Translations under genes and position numbers: made by a program
In this document: in pieces, positions 60,927 through 64,000 of the stretch
How the letters are laid out: each line of letters begins with the position of its first letter
Position numbering within the stretch: position 1 is the stretch's first letter
Source: Snodgrassella alvi
GTDB lineage: Bacteria; Pseudomonadota; Gammaproteobacteria; Burkholderiales; Neisseriaceae
NCBI RefSeq assembly: GCF_040741455.2
Contig: NZ_CP160328.2
Location: 1,178,001-1,242,000 of the forward strand
Direction of reading: 5' to 3'
DNA: 64,000 nt
The notes under the pieces: generated by a model
Databases searched by the model: none
What the model was told of the DNA's origin: nothing
The model's input: only the letters and a program-made list of their open reading frames with translations

Positions 60927-62540
60927 ATGATTAGCTTCACACACTGGCCGGAAGAATTTGCCCGCCGTTACCGAGACCAAGGATACTGGCTGGATCAACC
61001 GTTAACTCGTGTACTGACCCGAACGGCAGAAAGGTCTCCATTAGCCACCGCCATTATCTGCGCAGAGCGCCGCATCAACTATCAGGAACTCAATCATTAT
61101 TCAGATACCCTGGCCGCCAGACTGATGGAACAAGGATTAGCCAGTGGTGACACAGCGCTGGTGCAGCTGCCGAACTGCGCCGAATTTTATATTGTGTTTT
61201 TCGCACTGCTTAAAGCTGGCATCGTCCCGTTGAATGCTCTGTACAACCATCGCCAACATGAACTGGGCAGTTTTTGCCACCAGATAAAACCCAAACTACT
61301 GATTGCCTCCCGCCGACATGAAGTATTCAACAACAACGAGTTTCTTCAACACTTGTCCGCTCAACACCTGTCTCCCGAACTGGTGCTGATGCAGGACGCG
61401 CTTGAGAGTGACCAGAATTTAGCCGATTGGTACAGCAATCCGCCCGCCTCCTACAGCCAATTTGCCCCCACGCCGGCGGATGAAGTTGCCTTTTTCCAGC
61501 TCTCTGGAGGCAGCACTGGTACGCCAAAGCTCATTCCGCGCACCCATAATGATTACGATTACAGCGTTCGCGCCAGTGCCGAAATCTGCCGCCTGAGCGC
61601 ACACACACGTTTTCTGTGTGCCATGCCGGCTCCGCACAACTACATCCTCAGCTCACCCGGCGCTCTAGGCGTATTTCATGCCGGCGGCTGCGTGGTGATG
61701 GCGCCCAGTCCCGAACCGGCCAACTGCTTTGCACTGATTGAGCAGCATCAGATTAACATGGTCGCCCTTGTGCCCAGTGCCATATCCCTGTGGATGCAGC
61801 AGCCAGAACAAGAACGGCTGAAAACCCGTTCATTGCAGCTCATTCAGGTAGGCGGAGCCAGCTTTCCAGAGTCTGTGGCACGGCAGGTATTACATGTATT
61901 TGGCTGCCAGTTGCAACAAGTATTCGGTATGGCCGAAGGATTAGTAAATTACACACGTTTGGATGACACCGAGGAGCTGATTGTCAGCACACAGGGGCGT
62001 CCCATCAGTCCAGATGATGAAGTACGAGTAGTGGATGCAGACGGCAACGACGTGCCGGACGGTGAAACCGGTATGCTCAAAACACGTGGTCCCTATACTT
62101 TTCGTGGCTATTATCAGAGTCCAGAACACAACGCTCAGGCTTTTGATGCAGAAGGTTTTTACTACTCAGGTGACTTAGTGCAACGTTACAGTAATGGCTA
62201 TATAAAAGTGGTCGGACGCGTAAAAGACCAAATTAACCGCGGTGGCGAAAAAATAGCCGCCGAAGAAATCGAAAAACTGCTGATTACCCATCCCGATGTC
62301 AGCGCCGCGGCACTGGTGGCCGTCAGCGATGAGCGTTTTGGTGAAAAAAGCTGTGCCTTTATCGTGTCACACAATCCGCAGTTATCCGCACTCAGCCTGA
62401 AACGCCATCTGCTCAATCTGGGCATTGCCCACTACAAACTGCCCGATCAGGTGTGCATGATAGACAGCCTGCCGCTCACAGCCGTGGGTAAAACCGATAA
62501 AAAACGCCTGCGCGAAAGCCTACAACATCATCCAGCCTGA
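60927..62540 (+). CDS. 2,3-dihydroxybenzoate-AMP ligase (BasE/EntE/VibE type)
   Basis: A 537-residue aryl-acid adenylation enzyme that activates 2,3-dihydroxybenzoate and loads it on the ArCP of the next gene. It begins with the family start FARRYRDQGYW and has A3 LSGGSTGTPKLIPRTH, the DHB-pocket segment PAPHNYILSSPG (Asn at the position that reads the carboxylate), FGMAEGLVNYTRLDD, SGDLVQ and INRGGEKIAAEEIE, and a C-terminal Lys in AVGKTDKK. The ATG follows AAAAGG. It is in an operon with the isochorismatase gene, 32 bases apart. Confidence 0.93.
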   Translation: MISFTHWPEEFARRYRDQGYWLDQPLTRVLTRTAERSPLATAIICAERRINYQELNHYSDTLAARLMEQGLASGDTALVQLPNCAEFYIVFFALLKAGIVPLNALYNHRQHELGSFCHQIKPKLLIASRRHEVFNNNEFLQHLSAQHLSPELVLMQDALESDQNLADWYSNPPASYSQFAPTPADEVAFFQLSGGSTGTPKLIPRTHNDYDYSVRASAEICRLSAHTRFLCAMPAPHNYILSSPGALGVFHAGGCVVMAPSPEPANCFALIEQHQINMVALVPSAISLWMQQPEQERLKTRSLQLIQVGGASFPESVARQVLHVFGCQLQQVFGMAEGLVNYTRLDDTEELIVSTQGRPISPDDEVRVVDADGNDVPDGETGMLKTRGPYTFRGYYQSPEHNAQAFDAEGFYYSGDLVQRYSNGYIKVVGRVKDQINRGGEKIAAEEIEKLLITHPDVSAAALVAVSDERFGEKSCAFIVSHNPQLSALSLKRHLLNLGIAHYKLPDQVCMIDSLPLTAVGKTDKKRLRESLQHHPA

Positions 62541-62572
62541 TGATTTAATCCTGAGAGAACGAGAGAAACAGT

Positions 62573-63448
62573 ATGACGATTAGACAAATTACCGATTATC
62601 CCATGCCGGAAGTCACCCAATTGCCGCAGAATAAAACTACCTGGGTGCCAGACAGCTCCCGCGCGGTGCTATTAATCCACGACATGCAAAAATATTTTCT
62701 GAATTTCTATCAGCCTGACAGTCCGCTGATACAGACAATGATTCAGAACTTACACCGTCTGCGCAGCTGGGCGGCACAACAGCAGATACCCGTAGTCTAT
62801 ACCGCCCAGCCGCACCAACAGAGCCCGCAGGAGCGTGCGCTTCTCACCGATGTCTGGGGGCTGGGTATCACCACCGCCGCGGCAGAAGAACAGCACATCG
62901 TGGCGGCACTCACGCCACTGCCGAAAGATACCGTACTGACCAAATGGCGCTATAGCGCCTTTCAGCGTACCGAATTACATACTCTGATGCAGCAATGGCA
63001 GCGCGACCAGCTGATTATCGGTGGTGTATACGCGCATATCGGCTGCATGATTACTGCTGCCGAAGCCTTTATGCAGGATATTCAGCCTTTTTTTGTAGCT
63101 GATGCCTTAGCTGATTTTTCCCTGCAACAACACCTCTATGCACTGGAATATGTAGCTGGTTGCTGCGGGCAGGTGACCACCACTGCTGCCTTACTACCCG
63201 AAACCGACGGACTGACACGTGCATGGTTGACACACAGAATCCAGACCTTGCTCGAAACAGCGTCCGAACCGATAGACCCCGAAGAAAACTTAATTCTGTA
63301 TGGACTGGATTCATTACGCATCATGCAGTTTGCCGCCGAACTCAAACAGCACAACATCCATATCGGCTTCGAAGCACTGGGACAGCAGCCCACACTAAAC
63401 AACTGGTGGCGCCTGATTGAAGCAGAGCAAACCGCAGCCATGGTCTAA
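62573..63448 (+). CDS. Isochorismatase with aryl carrier domain (BasF/EntB/VibB type)
   Basis: A 291-residue two-domain enzyme. The isochorismatase domain has the catalytic Asp in LLIHDMQKYF (D37), Lys in TKWRYSAF (K124) and Cys in YAHIGCMITAAEA (C158). It converts isochorismate to the 2,3-dihydro-DHB precursor. The C-terminal aryl carrier domain has an intact attachment site, YGLDSLRIM (Ser247), so it can hold DHB as a thioester. Genes for isochorismate synthase and DHB dehydrogenase (entC, entA) are not in the window. Confidence 0.94.
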   Translation: MTIRQITDYPMPEVTQLPQNKTTWVPDSSRAVLLIHDMQKYFLNFYQPDSPLIQTMIQNLHRLRSWAAQQQIPVVYTAQPHQQSPQERALLTDVWGLGITTAAAEEQHIVAALTPLPKDTVLTKWRYSAFQRTELHTLMQQWQRDQLIIGGVYAHIGCMITAAEAFMQDIQPFFVADALADFSLQQHLYALEYVAGCCGQVTTTAALLPETDGLTRAWLTHRIQTLLETASEPIDPEENLILYGLDSLRIMQFAAELKQHNIHIGFEALGQQPTLNNWWRLIEAEQTAAMV

Positions 63449-63501
63449 AACCACTAGCCACACAAGCAAAACACTGGCATACAGCCATAGGAAACCAAAT
63501 C

Positions 63502-64000
63502 ATGAATGATTCATACCTGTCTGGCCACGATGCGCCCCCTAATCTGGCTCAGCAATGGCGCGTTGCCTTACCCGGTCTCATTGGTGGTACCGCCATCGCG
63601 GTGATGGCTGGTATTGCCATGCTGGCTGCATTATGGTTTGTGGTGAAATTCATCGGCAATAGCCGCTGGCTCTGGCTCGAATACGCACTGCTATGCTGGG
63701 CAGCAGGTGCCGTACTAACAGCTTGGTCTGCCTGGATAGCCCATCAAGCAGAAAGCCGCTTTGCCGCTGTCTTACGCCGCATTGTCGCGCAGCATCTGAT
63801 CCGCCTACCCATAAATACATTGGCCAGACAGAACGAGCAGACACTCAAACAATTGATGACCAACGACGTTGGCAGCCTGCACCATATGCTTGCGCATCTG
63901 CCGGCTGAAATTGCAGTTTTTACCGTTATCCCGTTGTTATCCATTATGGTTCTGTTTTACTTTAACGGCCTGTCTGCCATCTGGGTACTGCTGCCCGGTG
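63502..64000 (+). CDS. Siderophore ABC exporter, N-terminal part (BarA type), cut by window edge
   Basis: An ATG at 63502 opens a frame that stays open for 166 codons to the end of the window. The visible part is a transmembrane domain with paired hydrophobic segments (IGGTAIAVMAGIAMLAALWF; YALLCWAAGAVLTAWSAW). A cytosolic segment has RRIVAQHLIRLPINTLARQN and MTNDVGSLHHMLAHLPAE, typical of ABC exporters with a fused ATPase. In acinetobactin clusters BarA and BarB export the product, and the position here fits. The ATP-binding half lies outside. Confidence 0.75.
   Translation, partial: MNDSYLSGHDAPPNLAQQWRVALPGLIGGTAIAVMAGIAMLAALWFVVKFIGNSRWLWLEYALLCWAAGAVLTAWSAWIAHQAESRFAAVLRRIVAQHLIRLPINTLARQNEQTLKQLMTNDVGSLHHMLAHLPAEIAVFTVIPLLSIMVLFYFNGLSAIWVLLPG

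Overview
The window looks like a chromosomal segment of a low-to-moderate GC betaproteobacterium of the Neisseriaceae, most like the bee-gut symbiont Snodgrassella. This is inferred from gene content and protein style, not from a database search. It carries the rpmH-rnpA-yidD-yidC / dnaA-dnaN-gyrB replication block, cysS, rpmE, ligA, zipA, ampD, galU and a tRNA-Phe. Accessory blocks sit between these core genes.

Layout. 0-6 kb: a GtrII-type membrane glucosyltransferase, a three-gene anaerobic haem-degradation operon (hutW-hutX-chuY type) behind a Fur box, then phnA/yjdM and yaaA on the minus strand. 6-10 kb: a succinate-semialdehyde-type dehydrogenase, a flavodoxin-like protein and a TerC/Alx membrane protein. 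10-16 kb: an AT-rich accessory stretch with an S24/LexA-like repressor, a urea transporter, a decayed Rhs C-terminal cassette and three tandem paralogous genes that look like an immunity array. 16-28 kb: rpmE, cysS, an OmpA-type lipoprotein, a small membrane protein, then yidC-yidD-rnpA-rpmH facing away from dnaA-dnaN-gyrB. 28-33 kb: a very AT-rich defence island with a Hachiman pair (hamA nuclease, hamB helicase) and an upstream HEPN-like protein with CxxC zinc ribbons.

33-39 kb is an RNA-repair locus. rtcB and a slipin (band-7) gene form one operon, and the sigma54 activator rtcR is divergent. Between them lie a sigma54-type -24/-12 promoter and, in the slipin-rtcB leader, a complete tRNA-shaped cloverleaf that lacks U33 and CCA. 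This is the best candidate for a little-described system: RtcB, a slipin and a built-in tRNA mimic in a circuit controlled by an RNA-fragment-sensing CARF activator. 39-45 kb returns to core genes (galU, ligA, zipA, ampD, tRNA-Phe) plus a marR/SRPBCC pair.

46-64 kb is a siderophore locus whose gene order matches the acinetobactin cluster of Acinetobacter as I remember it: adenylation protein (BasA), PCP-C protein (BasB), ABC importer and lipoprotein (BauD, BauC, BauE, BauB), TonB receptor (BauA), N-hydroxylase (BasC), Cy-Cy protein (BasD), DHB-AMP ligase (BasE), isochorismatase-ArCP (BasF) and an ABC exporter running off the right edge. Fur-box-like sites lie in all three regulatory regions. 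Only the BasF ArCP and the BasB PCP keep the phosphopantetheine serine; the carrier remnants on the BasA-like and BasD-like proteins have lost it. BasE would charge BasF with 2,3-dihydroxybenzoate, the BasA-like protein would load the BasB PCP, the Cy-Cy protein would form the heterocycle, and the BasB C domain would release onto an N-hydroxylated amine made through BasC.
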